Source: Acidobacteriota bacterium
Lineage (GTDB): Bacteria; Acidobacteriota; Terriglobia; Acidiferrales; UBA7541
Length of the DNA: 64,000 nucleotides
Assembly: GCA_003223215.1 (NCBI GenBank)
Contig: QHYH01000098.1
Location: forward strand, 1-64,000
Reading direction: 5' to 3'
Positions 1-7,689 of this stretch are shown piece by piece. Made by a program: the position numbers and the translations under genes. Numbering within the stretch: the first letter of the stretch is position 1; each line of letters starts with the position of its first letter. The notes beneath the pieces are model-generated. The model was not told the origin of the DNA. It worked only from the letters and a program-made list of their open reading frames with translations, and did not search any database.

Positions 1-927
1 GAGCATGTCTTGTTTGGGGCGTTGATAGACCGTTATATGCGCGAAAAGCTCCCGAGGCGTCATTCCACCGCGAGCAAGTATCGTTCATGGATCACGCATC
101 ACGTTAAGCCGAAGTGGGGGGCCATTCCTATAAGAAGGGTGAAACCTCTCCTTGTCGAGGAATGGCTTATGAGTCTCGACCTTGCACCGAAGAGCAAGGG
201 CCATGTCCGCAGCATCATGCATATCTTGTTCAATTGGGCGATGAAATGGGAGTTCATCGAAATTGGTAGGATGAATCCGATGAGTCTCGTCCGAGTAGAA
301 GGTTCTTCGAAGCGTCTTAGACAACCCAGGATCCTGTCTGTTAAGGAGTTCCGGGTGTTGTTGGACGAATTGCGAGAACCGATTCGAACGATGTGTATTG
401 TGGCGGCGTGTCTCGGCTTGAGGGCAAGCGAACTCGTGGGCTTGCAGTGGGGCGATTTCGATTGGAAGGCTTGCGAGGTCCATATTCAACGCGGAGTTGT
501 CATCGGTCGAGTCGATGAGGTGAAGACGACGAACTCAAACAGGAGACTGCCAGTTCAGCCGAATTTGGCAGATCTTCTGGTTGCGTACAAGACCGAGACG
601 GCTCCAGGAGCAGGGAACTGTGATTGGTTGTTCCCAAGTCCGTATGGGACGGGGCGTCCACGATGGCCGTGGACGATTCAACGCGATCACTTGCTTCCTG
701 CCGGAATCCGCGCCGGAGTTGGTCCTATCGGCTGGCACAGTTTCCGGCATTCGTACTCCACACTGCTTCGTTCGTTGCAAGTGGACTTGAAGGTTCAGCA
801 AGAACTTCTGCGGCATTCGGACATTCGCACAACAATGAACATTTACACACAAGCGGTGCCCGATGCGATGCGGGAGGCCAACAGTCGAGTCGTTGAAATG
901 GTTCTTCCGAAGAGAAAAGTGGGATGA
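1..927 (+). CDS. Tyrosine recombinase/integrase, 5' end outside the window
   Basis: This is a phage-type tyrosine integrase that would cut and join DNA at an attachment site. The frame is already open at base 1, so the true start lies to the left; a TTG at position 10 is the first possible start inside the window. The N-terminal part (about residues 1-90) looks like the SAM-like core-binding domain. The catalytic domain shows the first arginine in LGLRASEL, the HxxR box in HSFRHSYS, and the final RHSDIRTT-MNIYTQ segment with the nucleophilic tyrosine, so the protein looks catalytically complete. It ends 111 bp before a selC-like 25-bp repeat at 1039-1063, the usual position of an island integrase beside its att site. 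Confidence 0.9.
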   Translation, partial: EHVLFGALIDRYMREKLPRRHSTASKYRSWITHHVKPKWGAIPIRRVKPLLVEEWLMSLDLAPKSKGHVRSIMHILFNWAMKWEFIEIGRMNPMSLVRVEGSSKRLRQPRILSVKEFRVLLDELREPIRTMCIVAACLGLRASELVGLQWGDFDWKACEVHIQRGVVIGRVDEVKTTNSNRRLPVQPNLADLLVAYKTETAPGAGNCDWLFPSPYGTGRPRWPWTIQRDHLLPAGIRAGVGPIGWHSFRHSYSTLLRSLQVDLKVQQELLRHSDIRTTMNIYTQAVPDAMREANSRVVEMVLPKRKVG

Positions 928-1038
928 AGAAAACGAGGCGGCAAAAAGCCGGCATTAAGAATACCGAAGGATGGTAAGTCCTTCCAATTCAGTCCAAGGC
1001 CTTCCTCGTAAGTACTTGGAGAATCAGCTCCAAGTAAA

Positions 1039-1063
1039 TTCGACTCCCACACGCTTCCGCCAA
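1039..1063 (+). repeat. selC-like attachment-site repeat, copy 1
   Basis: These 25 bases recur exactly at 2122-2146. The sequence begins TTCGACTCCC and ends CTTCCGCCAA, which fits the T-loop, T-stem 3' side, 8-bp acceptor 3' side, discriminator G and CCA of a selenocysteine tRNA. No complete tRNA lies upstream, so this is an attachment-site remnant and not a tRNA gene. An 8-bp inverted repeat (ACTTGGAG/CTCCAAGT, 1014-1035) sits immediately to its left. The integrase ending at 927 is the obvious candidate user of this site; that link is inferred. Confidence 0.6.
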
Positions 1064-1072
1064 GTCCTTTCT

Positions 1073-1330
1073 TTACGCTGTTTTAACTGCTGAAGGTGAC
1101 TCCAATTCGAGGTCTGACTCCAATTGAGTGATGTTTTGCCTGATCCGCTGAGAGAACTTCTCAGCCGCAACCCGCTCGGCATCGCCAACGATGTGCGCGT
1201 AGTGCTCCAGGGTGACGTTTGAGTCCGCATGGCGCATAAGCCGGGTGACGACGTGAATCGGTGTTCCGGATTCGAGCAACTCTGAAGTTACACCGTGCCG
1301 GAAGCAGAAAGCGGGATTGCCATCTTGTGA
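1073..1330 (-). pseudogene. Tyrosine integrase, C-terminal remnant
   Basis: The reverse strand encodes the last part of a tyrosine recombinase: a degraded HxxR region (CFRHGVTSELLESG), then LMRHADSNVTLEHYAHIVGDAE with the catalytic tyrosine, then a tail ending at a TAA at 1073-1075. Nothing of the N-terminal domain or the first catalytic arginine remains upstream, because the toxin gene begins at 1353. It closely resembles the second remnant at 2189-2384 in sequence and in position next to an att repeat, which suggests that related islands inserted repeatedly at this locus. Confidence 0.75.
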
Positions 1331-1352
1331 TCTATAGGTTACACTTGAAAAC

Positions 1353-1679
1353 GTGATTGAGATTCGTCACTACGTCAACCGCGCCGGAAAAGATGTCTTC
1401 GACGATTGGTTGCACTGGCGGATGCCCGCGCACAGGCGAAGATTGCGACCCGAATCCAACCGACTGGCCGCCGGAAATTTTGGTGACTGCAAATCTCTGC
1501 GCCAGGGATTGTACGAGCTGCGGGTCGATTGGGGACCGGGCTACCGTGTCTATTACACGACGATCGGGAGGGAATGTATATTGCTTCTCTGCGGCGGCGA
1601 CAAGCGAAAGCAGTCCGCAGACATCGAGCGGGCGCTGGAATTCCTCAAGGATCACAGGGAAAGGAGCGGAACCTCATGA
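1353..1679 (+). CDS. RelE/ParE-family (HigB/COG3657-like) toxin with two compensating frameshifts
   Basis: This is a 108-residue addiction-module toxin, probably an mRNA endonuclease of the RelE fold. The start is GTG at 1353. The family core is clear on both sides: IEIRHYVNRAGKD at the start, then RLAAGNFGDCKSLRQG, YELRVDWGPGYRVYY and LLLCGGDKRKQS-DIERALEFLKD. Residues 21-36 do not fit the family. The expected segment (LADARAQAKIATRIN-like) is encoded in the neighbouring frame at 1412-1456, so one base is missing near 1411 and one extra base sits near 1457. The frame recovers, giving a full-length protein with a scrambled internal helix. Its stop overlaps the antitoxin start (ATGA). It may be an attenuated toxin or carry sequencing errors. 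Confidence 0.8.
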   Translation: MIEIRHYVNRAGKDVFDDWLHWRMPAHRRRLRPESNRLAAGNFGDCKSLRQGLYELRVDWGPGYRVYYTTIGRECILLLCGGDKRKQSADIERALEFLKDHRERSGTS

Positions 1680-1978
1680 AACGTAAAGCTAGTGTTTCGC
1701 ATGATGAGGCCATCATTCGACGACTCCGCAAGGACCCGGATTTTGCTGCCGAATACCTCAAGGCTGCCTTGGAAGATGAAGACGAGCCCCGCGTGCTGCT
1801 AATTGCGCTGCGCCATCTCGCGCAGGCCCAGGGAATTGCCAAGGTCGCCAAGGCTGCCGGCATCGAGCGCGAGAGCCTTTATCGAGCTTTGTCCGTGCAT
1901 GGCAACCCTCGTTTGTCCACCCTAGTCGCCGTCACCAAGGCAATCGGTCTGAGGCTCACCGTCGAAGCCGCGCAGTAG
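1676..1978 (+). CDS. Addiction-module antitoxin (HigA/XRE-like)
   Basis: This 100-residue protein is the expected antitoxin partner. Its ATG overlaps the toxin stop by the ATGA arrangement, which indicates translational coupling with the toxin transcribed first, as is usual for this family. The N-terminal half carries EAIIRRLRKDPDFAAEYLKAAL, and the C-terminal half a Cro/C1-type helix-turn-helix (GIAKVAKAAGIERESLYRALS, then PRLSTLVAVTKAIGLRL). It should neutralise the toxin and repress the pair's promoter. The pair lies entirely between the two selC-like att repeats, so it may stabilise that small segment. No frameshift is visible here. Confidence 0.85.
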   Translation: MKRKASVSHDEAIIRRLRKDPDFAAEYLKAALEDEDEPRVLLIALRHLAQAQGIAKVAKAAGIERESLYRALSVHGNPRLSTLVAVTKAIGLRLTVEAAQ

Positions 1979-2103
1979 GTGTTTCCAGATGGAAGTATGC
2001 ACCGAGCTAGGGTTAAGCTGCCTACCTCTGAAAAATAAGCTGACTCCAATTGACTCCAATTGGAGCTTGGCGGAAGCTGCAACGTCATCATTCGCCGCGA
2101 GTT

Positions 2104-2146
2104 GGGAGTCGAATGTTTGAGTTCGACTCCCACACGCTTCCGCCAA
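2104..2146 (+). repeat. selC-like attachment-site repeat, copy 2, with inverted arms
   Basis: Positions 2122-2146 repeat 1039-1063 exactly. In this copy the left side is also organised: GGGAGTCGAA (2104-2113), an 8-base spacer (2114-2121) and TTCGACTCCC (2122-2131) form a perfect 10-bp inverted repeat. Two inverted core arms around a short spacer is the usual layout of a tyrosine-recombinase crossover site. A further inverted 12-base fragment of the repeat, CTTGGCGGAAGC, lies at 2066-2077. The segment between the two repeat copies (about 1.1 kb) carries the toxin-antitoxin pair. Confidence 0.6.
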
Positions 2147-2188
2147 CTTCTTTCACTATCAATGAGTTGCAGAAAACTTAGCTCCGTT

Positions 2189-2384
2189 TTAGCGGGTTAG
2201 CTCCAAAACGCGGCCAGCAAGTGATTCCACCGCTCGCCGCTGTGCGTCACCAATGACGTGCGCGTACTTTTGCAAAGTGATACGCGAATCGCTGTGCCGC
2301 ATCTGGCGCTGCACCACAGATGGTGCTGCACCGCTCTCAATCAGTTCGCTCGCTGTCGCGTGTCGGCTATGTCTTCGGAAACAT
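2189..2384 (-). pseudogene. Second tyrosine integrase C-terminal remnant
   Basis: The reverse strand reads FRRHSRHATASELIESG, then MRHSDSRITLQKYAHVIGDAQRR and ends ELTR-stop at 2189-2191. This is the HxxR box plus the catalytic-tyrosine region of a phage-type integrase, related to the remnant at 1073-1330. The part encoding the core-binding domain and first arginine is missing. The 5' edge lies at a near-palindrome (about 2371-2390) where a different recombinase remnant starts on the other strand at the equivalent HSRH motif. Confidence 0.7.
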
Positions 2385-2603
2385 AGTCGTCATACCATGG
2401 CGATGGACCTTCTCCAAGAGGGCGTCGACCGCTCTGTGATTGCGTTGCGGCTCGGGCATGAGGCGATAGAGACGACGCAGATTTACTTGGAGGCAACTCT
2501 GGCGATAAAGGAGAAAGCCCTGGCCAAGACAACACCGCCCAATGGCAAAGCAACCCGTTATCACCCGGGCGATCAACTCCTCAGGTTCCTTAACAACCTG
2601 TAG
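2385..2603 (+). pseudogene. Recombinase C-terminal remnant, RIT/Tn554-like type
   Basis: The forward strand reads RKHSRHTMAMDLLQEG, RLGHEAIETTQIYLEATLA and KEKALAKTTPP, ending LRFLNNL-stop. This is the HxxR-to-tyrosine part of a XerD-like transposon recombinase. Its tail (IY..A.L..K.KAL.K) resembles the third recombinase of the RIT element near 58.4-59.4 kb more than the phage-type integrases beside it. The N-terminal two-thirds is absent. It is joined head to head with the reverse-strand remnant at 2189-2384. Confidence 0.65.
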
Positions 2604-2702
2604 GGTCGAGAAGACTATGTTGGGCGATACGCTCACCGCATCCGCGTTTTGATCTGAATATTCCGACTTGAACAGGTTGCTGCCCGATATCGCTCGACAT
2701 AG

Positions 2703-3383
2703 TCAGGAAGGGTAGATAGTGTCGGAACGCATGAACGCATGAAACGCCGCCTTCTCAACGCCCAACGCTTTAAGGGTGTCTTGCAGCTTGTACGCAACCT
2801 TGTCTCGCTGCATAGGCTTCCCCTTGGAGTTGGAGAAAAGCAGGTCTTCTTCATTCTCGCGCCAGTGTGACGCTAGGAATATGCGCAGCCACTTGGCTAG
2901 GGCTTCTGGCATCGGCAAATCAGCCGAGTTAGACCTAGACTTTGGCGAATGGGTTTTCCGCGTGGCGTGGTCAAGAGTACGCCGGATGCGGATTACCTTC
3001 TTATCAAAATCCAGATCACCGCGTTTCAATGCCAGTGCTTCACCCGCACGGCAACCAGTTAGACTGAGAACAGCCTACAAGGTTGAGTAAGGCTCTTCGC
3101 TTGCATTGATGATTCGCTTCACCTGCTCAGCAGTGAAGAAGCGTTCTTCTTGCTTCTCACCTTCGCGGGGCAGAGAAAGAGCAGACCTGTCGAACACAGC
3201 TGGAACATAACCCCACGCTTTTGCCGTTTTGAGCAAACCAGAAAGAGTCTGCAACACGTTGTTACAGGTTTTTCTAGTCAGCCCTTTGGTCGCTAGCGCA
3301 GAGATGAATGCCTGAACATCTCCCGGCAGCTGGCTGGCACAGTCCGCAACGCGCACGCGGCATTGCTGAGCGAGGCGAATCAT
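2703..3383 (-). pseudogene. Tyrosine integrase with an in-frame amber codon and lost C-terminus
   Basis: Two adjacent reverse-strand segments are one gene. Upstream (3383 to 3078) encodes a core-binding domain (residues such as FISALATKGLTRKTCNNVLQ). Downstream (3074 to 2703) continues in the same frame with LTGCRAGEALALKRGDLDFD, containing the first catalytic arginine, and a LLFSNSKGKPM beta region. A TAG codon at 3075-3077 separates them. The gene then fails soon after FHAF, so the HxxR box is incomplete and the RHxxxxT-Y segment is missing. It cannot make an active recombinase. Confidence 0.8.
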
Positions 3384-3722
3384 TGCGGAGGCACAGCCAA
3401 TTGTCGGGGCCGTGCGGCTAGTGTAACTTCTTCAACTCGCCGCACTTTAGCAATCCCAACAGTAGTTGCAGCATAACCGTTAGTGCGACTGACCCTACGT
3501 GTGCGAATGGCGGCGACTTCCTTTCGATCAGCAGTGCCAAGAACGACGAGCGGCAATTCCGTTGTGGTTTACGCGTGGCGTTGTAATTTCGCAACCTTCC
3601 GCCCGGGGCACGCCAAGGCGTGCCCCGGCATTTTCAAGTGCTCTTCTCCGGTTCTCAGTGTGATAGTGTTCTTCTTCTGATAGGTTCTAAAATCCAGAGC
3701 CATTCGGGGGCGGAGGTTTGCC
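3384..3722. other. Intergenic region upstream of the DUF1080 gene
   Basis: No gene is recognisable here. The notable content is a 12-bp perfect hairpin at 3603-3628, listed separately. The remainder is AT-poor sequence without a clear promoter. Confidence 0.5.
3603..3634 (+). terminator. Strong GC hairpin followed by T run
   Basis: CCGGGGCACGCC (3603-3614) and its complement GGCGTGCCCCGG (3617-3628) form a 12-bp stem with a 2-nt loop, followed by GCATTTT. It could work as a rho-independent terminator for anything transcribed rightward out of the integrase remnants and would insulate the gene starting at 3723. The T run is short, so it could instead be a dispersed palindromic repeat. Confidence 0.45.
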
Positions 3723-4352
3723 GTGAAGAGATGTGGTGGCATTCTCGTAGCCGTGTTGCTTCTCGCGATTCGCGAGGCTCAAGCTCCTCGGGAAGGCGGC
3801 TGGGTTCCTCTCTTCAATGGAAAAGATCTCAGTGGTTGGAAGAAGAATGGCGATGAAAAGTGGGTCGTGGAGCAGGGAACCATCTTCTGCGAAAGCACCG
3901 CCAACAAATACGGCTACTTAACCACAGAAAAGACGTATCGGGATTTCATTTTGCGCCTCAAGTTCAAAGGCGAGGCGGCCGGTAACAGCGGCGTGTTTCT
4001 CCACTCGCGAATTCTGGGCATCGATCCGCAACATGGGCCGGACATCGAAGGCATGCAAGTGGAGGTCGACCCCAATGTGGGCAAGCATACCGGCGGCCTC
4101 TACGAAAGCGGCGGCCGCGGTTGGGTGGCGATGCCGACGGCGGAGGGTGAACAGGCCCTGAAGCCCGGTGAGTGGAATGAGCTTGAAGTGTCCGTGCACG
4201 GAGCGCACATCGTGAGGCAGCTCAATGGCACGAAGATTGTGGATTTTACGGACCCTGCGCCCAAAGTCACGGATGGCGTGATTGGTTTGCAGATTCATAC
4301 TGGTGGTGGCGTGAAGATGCGGTGGAAAGACATTTATCTCAAGCCGCAATAG
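3723..4352 (+). CDS. DUF1080 (3-keto-disaccharide hydrolase-type) exported protein
   Basis: This 209-residue protein begins with GTG at 3723 and has a short signal peptide (CGGILVAVLLLAIREAQA). The mature part is a concanavalin-like jelly roll of the DUF1080 family: WVPLFNGKDLSGWKKNG near the start, DFILRLKFKGEAAGNSGVF in the middle and VTDGVIGLQIHTGG-KMRWKDIYL at the end. Family members include 3-keto-glycoside hydrolases acting outside the cytoplasm. It is directly followed by a TIM-barrel isomerase-like protein and a Gfo/Idh/MocA oxidoreductase, both with twin-arginine signals, a combination that fits oxidation and hydrolysis of sugars through 3-keto intermediates. The substrate is unknown. 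Confidence 0.85.
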   Translation: MKRCGGILVAVLLLAIREAQAPREGGWVPLFNGKDLSGWKKNGDEKWVVEQGTIFCESTANKYGYLTTEKTYRDFILRLKFKGEAAGNSGVFLHSRILGIDPQHGPDIEGMQVEVDPNVGKHTGGLYESGGRGWVAMPTAEGEQALKPGEWNELEVSVHGAHIVRQLNGTKIVDFTDPAPKVTDGVIGLQIHTGGGVKMRWKDIYLKPQ

Positions 4353-4405
4353 AATGCGGTAATGGGTTTCGGGCCGATGACATAGAACTTGACGTGACCG
4401 TGAGT

Positions 4406-5389
4406 ATGAATAGACAAAATCGTCGCATTTTCTTGCAAACTTCCGCAGCGGCGGCGCTGGCCGCTCCTTTTAGCAAAGTGGCTGGAGCAAAAAGCCAGCC
4501 CGCTTTCAATGCTCCACTTGCAGAGACCCTTCGTGCTGGTCAAAGCGCGCCTTATGTAGCCACCAATCAAGGGAAAAAGCCGCTGCGCCTTGGCCTGATT
4601 ATTGGCATCGGGAGGGATCCCGATGCTGCGATGGCCAAGGTGCGCGAGCTCGGCTTGCCGACCAGCCAGGTGTTTGCGGATGAATTTGAGATGGATCTTG
4701 TCGGCCGGCTGCGTCAAGCCCTGGAGAAGCGCCAGATTGAGGCGACCTCGCTGGTCGTCGGAGGGCCAGGGAAGGAAGTTTGGGACTTTTATCAAGGGCC
4801 GCTCACGATTGGCCTTGTTCCGCGCGAGACGCGTGCGGCGCGGATCGCGCACATCAAGAAAGCGTCGGACTTTGCCAAACAGTGCGGAATTCCGGCCGTG
4901 CAGACGCATTGCGGATTCATTCCCGAAAATCCGAACGATCCGGTGTACAAAGAAACCGTCGCAGCGATGCGGGAAGTGGCCTCTTACTGCAAGAACAACG
5001 GTCAGAATTTCCGCTACGAGACCGGCCAGGAGACTCCCATCACGCTGGTGCGCGCCATCCAGGACGTGGGCTTGGACAATCAGGGCGTGAACTTTGATCT
5101 CGCAAACCTGATTCTTTACGGCAAAGCCAATCCGGTGGACGCGATTGAGCTGCTCGGCCCCTACGTGCAGGGAATCCACGCCAAGGACGGATTGTTTCCC
5201 ACAAATTCGAAAGAACTCGGGAAGGAAGTTCCCATTGGGAAAGGCAAAGTGGATTTTCCGCGAATCATTGAACGTCTGAAGCAGCTCAACTATCGCGGCG
5301 CGGTCACCATCGAGCGCGAGATTTCCGGCCCGCAACAAGTTGCGGATGTTCGGGAAGCAAAGGCTTACTTGGAAAAACTGATTGGATAG
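4406..5389 (+). CDS. Tat-exported sugar phosphate isomerase/epimerase (xylose isomerase-like TIM barrel)
   Basis: I take the ATG at 4406, because it places NRRIFLQTSAAAALAA, a twin-arginine signal, at the N-terminus; the frame is open further upstream to 4322. The mature domain is an AP-endonuclease-2/xylose-isomerase-like barrel: PLRLGLIIGIGRDPDAAMAKVRELG, a central VQTHCGFIPENPNDPVY segment, the metal-site region NFDLANLILYG and the terminal GAVTIEREISG. Proteins of this family isomerise or eliminate sugar intermediates. It sits 53 bp after the DUF1080 gene and 21 bp before the oxidoreductase, so the three are probably cotranscribed. Confidence 0.85.
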   Translation: MNRQNRRIFLQTSAAAALAAPFSKVAGAKSQPAFNAPLAETLRAGQSAPYVATNQGKKPLRLGLIIGIGRDPDAAMAKVRELGLPTSQVFADEFEMDLVGRLRQALEKRQIEATSLVVGGPGKEVWDFYQGPLTIGLVPRETRAARIAHIKKASDFAKQCGIPAVQTHCGFIPENPNDPVYKETVAAMREVASYCKNNGQNFRYETGQETPITLVRAIQDVGLDNQGVNFDLANLILYGKANPVDAIELLGPYVQGIHAKDGLFPTNSKELGKEVPIGKGKVDFPRIIERLKQLNYRGAVTIEREISGPQQVADVREAKAYLEKLIG

Positions 5390-5410
5390 TTCCCAGAGAC
5401 AGGAGGAAGC

Positions 5411-6718
5411 ATGGCAGGCGATGTCAAGCGACGAAATTTCTCAAATGAACTGGACCGCCGGAAGTTTATCGGCGTGGCGGCGGCTACGGCGGGGGCGATG
5501 CTGATTAAGCCGGAGTTGGTGCGCGGCACGGCTGCGAATTCCGCGGTTCGCGTGGGATTGCTCGGATGTGGCGGACGCGGCACAGAAGATGCGTCGAACC
5601 TTGTGGATACGGGCAACGCTCGAGTCGCGGCGCTGGCCGACATGTTCCAGGATCAATTGGAGAACGCCAAAAAGCATTTCGACGAGATGCAACAAGGCAA
5701 GGGATACCAAGCAATTGACGCTTCGCAGATTTTCGTTGGCCCGAAAGCCTATCAGCAGATGGCAGCCTCCAAAGAAGTAGACGCCGTGGTGATTGCCACG
5801 CCGCCCTATTATCATCCTCAGCATTTGGAAGCCATCGTTGCTGGCGGAAAGCACGTCTACCTCGAGAAACCCGTGGCCGTTGACGTGCCCGGCGCCTTGA
5901 AGGTGATCGAGATCGGGAAAGGCGCCGAGGGAAAACTCAGTTTGGACGTGGGTTTCCAGATTCGAGATTGTCCCCCGTTTGTGGAACTGGTGAAGCGCAT
6001 CCACAACGGAGCGATTGGCAACATTGTCTGCGGCGAAGCGCACTATTTGGCTGGCTACATCGACCGGCCGGCCTGGCCGAACGCATCCCCTGTTGAAAAA
6101 CGTCTGCGCAACTGGGTTTACGACCGCGTTCTTTCCGGTGACATCATCGTCGAACAGAACATTCACGTCATTGATATCTGCAACTGGGTTCTCAAGAACC
6201 ATCCGTTGAAGGCGTCTGCGACCGGCGGGCGGTTGGGCCGTCCGGCCAACGACGGGGACGTCTACGGAAACTACAACGTGATCTTCCACTATCCCGATCA
6301 TGTGGACGTCGCCTTCAGCTCGACGCAGTTCGCCAAAGGCTGGTGGGATGTGACGGAACGCTTCTTCGGGACAAAAGGAACTTCGCAGTCGCCTTACACC
6401 GGGCCGCTGGGCGTTTGGGGTGATGAACCTTGGCAAGCGCCTTTGACACAGAAGCCTGGCACTGAGCAACAGGCCTTCTCCGTTACGGGAAATTTCACCT
6501 CCAACCTGGAATTTGCCGACCGCGAAAAGAAGAAGGCCTTCGTGGAAAGCATCACCAGCGGGAATTTTCATAACCAGGCCGCGAAAGGTAGCGAGTCCGC
6601 GCTCTCCTGCATGATGGCGCGCACCGCAGCTTACACAGGACGCGAAGTGACCTGGGATGAAACCATGAAATCCAAGGAGGTATGGGATTCGAAAATCGAC
6701 TTGAATAAACCGCGTTGA
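5411..6718 (+). CDS. Tat-exported Gfo/Idh/MocA-family oxidoreductase
   Basis: This 435-residue protein has an RBS (AGGAGG, 5400-5405) and a Tat signal (LDRRKFIGVAAATAGAML). A Rossmann fold follows (VRVGLLGCGGRGTED), then ADMFQD, and the family signature VYLEKPVAVDVPGALKVIE with the conserved EKP. The C-terminal alpha/beta domain includes VEQNIHVIDICNWVL. Family members oxidise sugars or glycosides with tightly bound NAD(P). Export by Tat suits a cofactor-loaded protein. With the neighbouring DUF1080 and isomerase-like proteins this looks like a periplasmic 3-keto-sugar pathway; that assignment is inference from context. Confidence 0.9.
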   Translation: MAGDVKRRNFSNELDRRKFIGVAAATAGAMLIKPELVRGTAANSAVRVGLLGCGGRGTEDASNLVDTGNARVAALADMFQDQLENAKKHFDEMQQGKGYQAIDASQIFVGPKAYQQMAASKEVDAVVIATPPYYHPQHLEAIVAGGKHVYLEKPVAVDVPGALKVIEIGKGAEGKLSLDVGFQIRDCPPFVELVKRIHNGAIGNIVCGEAHYLAGYIDRPAWPNASPVEKRLRNWVYDRVLSGDIIVEQNIHVIDICNWVLKNHPLKASATGGRLGRPANDGDVYGNYNVIFHYPDHVDVAFSSTQFAKGWWDVTERFFGTKGTSQSPYTGPLGVWGDEPWQAPLTQKPGTEQQAFSVTGNFTSNLEFADREKKKAFVESITSGNFHNQAAKGSESALSCMMARTAAYTGREVTWDETMKSKEVWDSKIDLNKPR

Positions 6719-6726
6719 GGTTGCCC

Positions 6727-6960
6727 ATGCGTCCTCCCACACGCGAGTTTTTCAATTCTTCGGTTACCGCCGCATGCGCAGCTAGCCTCGGCGGCGGAGC
6801 TCTGGCGGACTCTCTCGTAGCGGGTGCGACTTCCAAGACTTCGGCATCTCCTCCAACGCTCTCCCTCAAAAAGGGTGTGTGGTACGAAATGCTGCCCGCG
6901 AAGCTGAGCACCGCGGACCGCTTCAAAATGGTGACGGACGCAGGCGCCGACAGAGTCTGA
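6727..6960 (+). pseudogene. Second TIM-barrel sugar isomerase-like gene, truncated after about 77 codons
   Basis: The ATG at 6727 opens a Tat-type leader (REFFNSSVTAACAASLGGGA) and then GVWYEMLPAKLSTADRFKMVTDAG, the typical first strand and helix of a xylose-isomerase-like barrel. The family sequence stops at codon 77, where the frame hits TGA and reverse-strand sequence of an unrelated DUF2293 gene begins. The missing part is about 200 residues. It would have been a fourth gene of the cluster. Confidence 0.75.
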
Positions 6961-6974
6961 CGAGCGCAAGGCCG

Positions 6975-7332
6975 CGCGTCGTTGAGCATCGGCTTGGCAT
7001 TCTTTTTCTGCTCGCTCAAGCGCAGATACCTCGACCAAGATGCCCTGGCGCTCGTAGCGGCCACGCGACCGGCTAAAGCGAACAACGACCGCCGAAAGAC
7101 CGCTGTACTTTTTGGCACGACGTGTAAGGGCGGCATCCCCTCTGGGGAGGTACTCCAGATGATCGAAGTCAGCACAGCTCAGGCATAGTGCTCGTTCCCC
7201 ATCCAGAAAGAGGAGCTCACCCTTGCAAATTACCTGGCCGCAACCCGTACACTTAGAATCACGGAGGATCTCGAAAATAACCAGGTCTTTGGACCTTAGT
7301 GAGGATTCGGTCTCGCTCTGTGCTGCCTTCAT
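6975..7332 (-). pseudogene. DUF2293-like protein, C-terminus lost at a deletion junction
   Basis: From the ATG at 7332 the reverse strand encodes a zinc-ribbon-like segment (CTGCGQVICKGE, then CLSCADFDHLEYLP) followed by DAALTRRAKKYSGLSAVVVR and RGRYERQGILVEVSALERAE, which I recognise as DUF2293-type. After about residue 118 the frame runs on into the antisense of the truncated sugar-isomerase gene without family resemblance, so the original 3' end is missing. Function of the family is unknown to me. Confidence 0.6.
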
Positions 7333-7401
7333 GGCTCGACGACCTACTCCCCAGTGTTCGGCACGCCCGACGCAGCCGCTCTGGGGTCCTTTAAGTGAGT
7401 C

Positions 7402-7674
7402 TCAATGCATGCAAATCTCCGGCATCTCTACTAAGACTTTCCCCTCGTCTGTCATCCGGCGATGCTTACGGTATCCGGCCCACTCCTTTTCCAGCACGCG
7501 AGCTTTATCTCTAGTGGCGATTTCGAATCGGCCAAACGCCAGGATCAAAGTGCGCGTGCTTCGCGTGCTAACATGAGGCGGCGCTGCTCGAGCTGTCATC
7601 CCACATTTGCGGCAAATAATCAGCGGTGTCCGGATGTTTCGACTGGTTCGGATGCATTGAAGCATTCTCATCAA
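7402..7674 (-). CDS. Hypothetical protein
   Basis: A possible 90-residue protein with one CxxC (IICRKCGM) and a basic C-terminal half containing RVLEKEWAGYRKHRRMTDEGKV, which reads like real protein sequence. I recognise no family. It lies upstream of the DUF2293 remnant on the same strand. It may be a remnant or spurious. Confidence 0.25.
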   Translation of the reverse strand: MMRMLQCIRTSRNIRTPLIICRKCGMTARAAPPHVSTRSTRTLILAFGRFEIATRDKARVLEKEWAGYRKHRRMTDEGKVLVEMPEICMH

Positions 7675-7689
7675 GCTCGTCTCGAAGGC

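Noticed and set aside
1039-1063. A selenocysteine tRNA gene
   Set aside because: Only the 3' end is present; the 5' acceptor, D-arm and anticodon arm cannot be found upstream of either copy.
4334-5338. Reverse frame of 334 codons
   Set aside because: Shadow of the isomerase-like gene.
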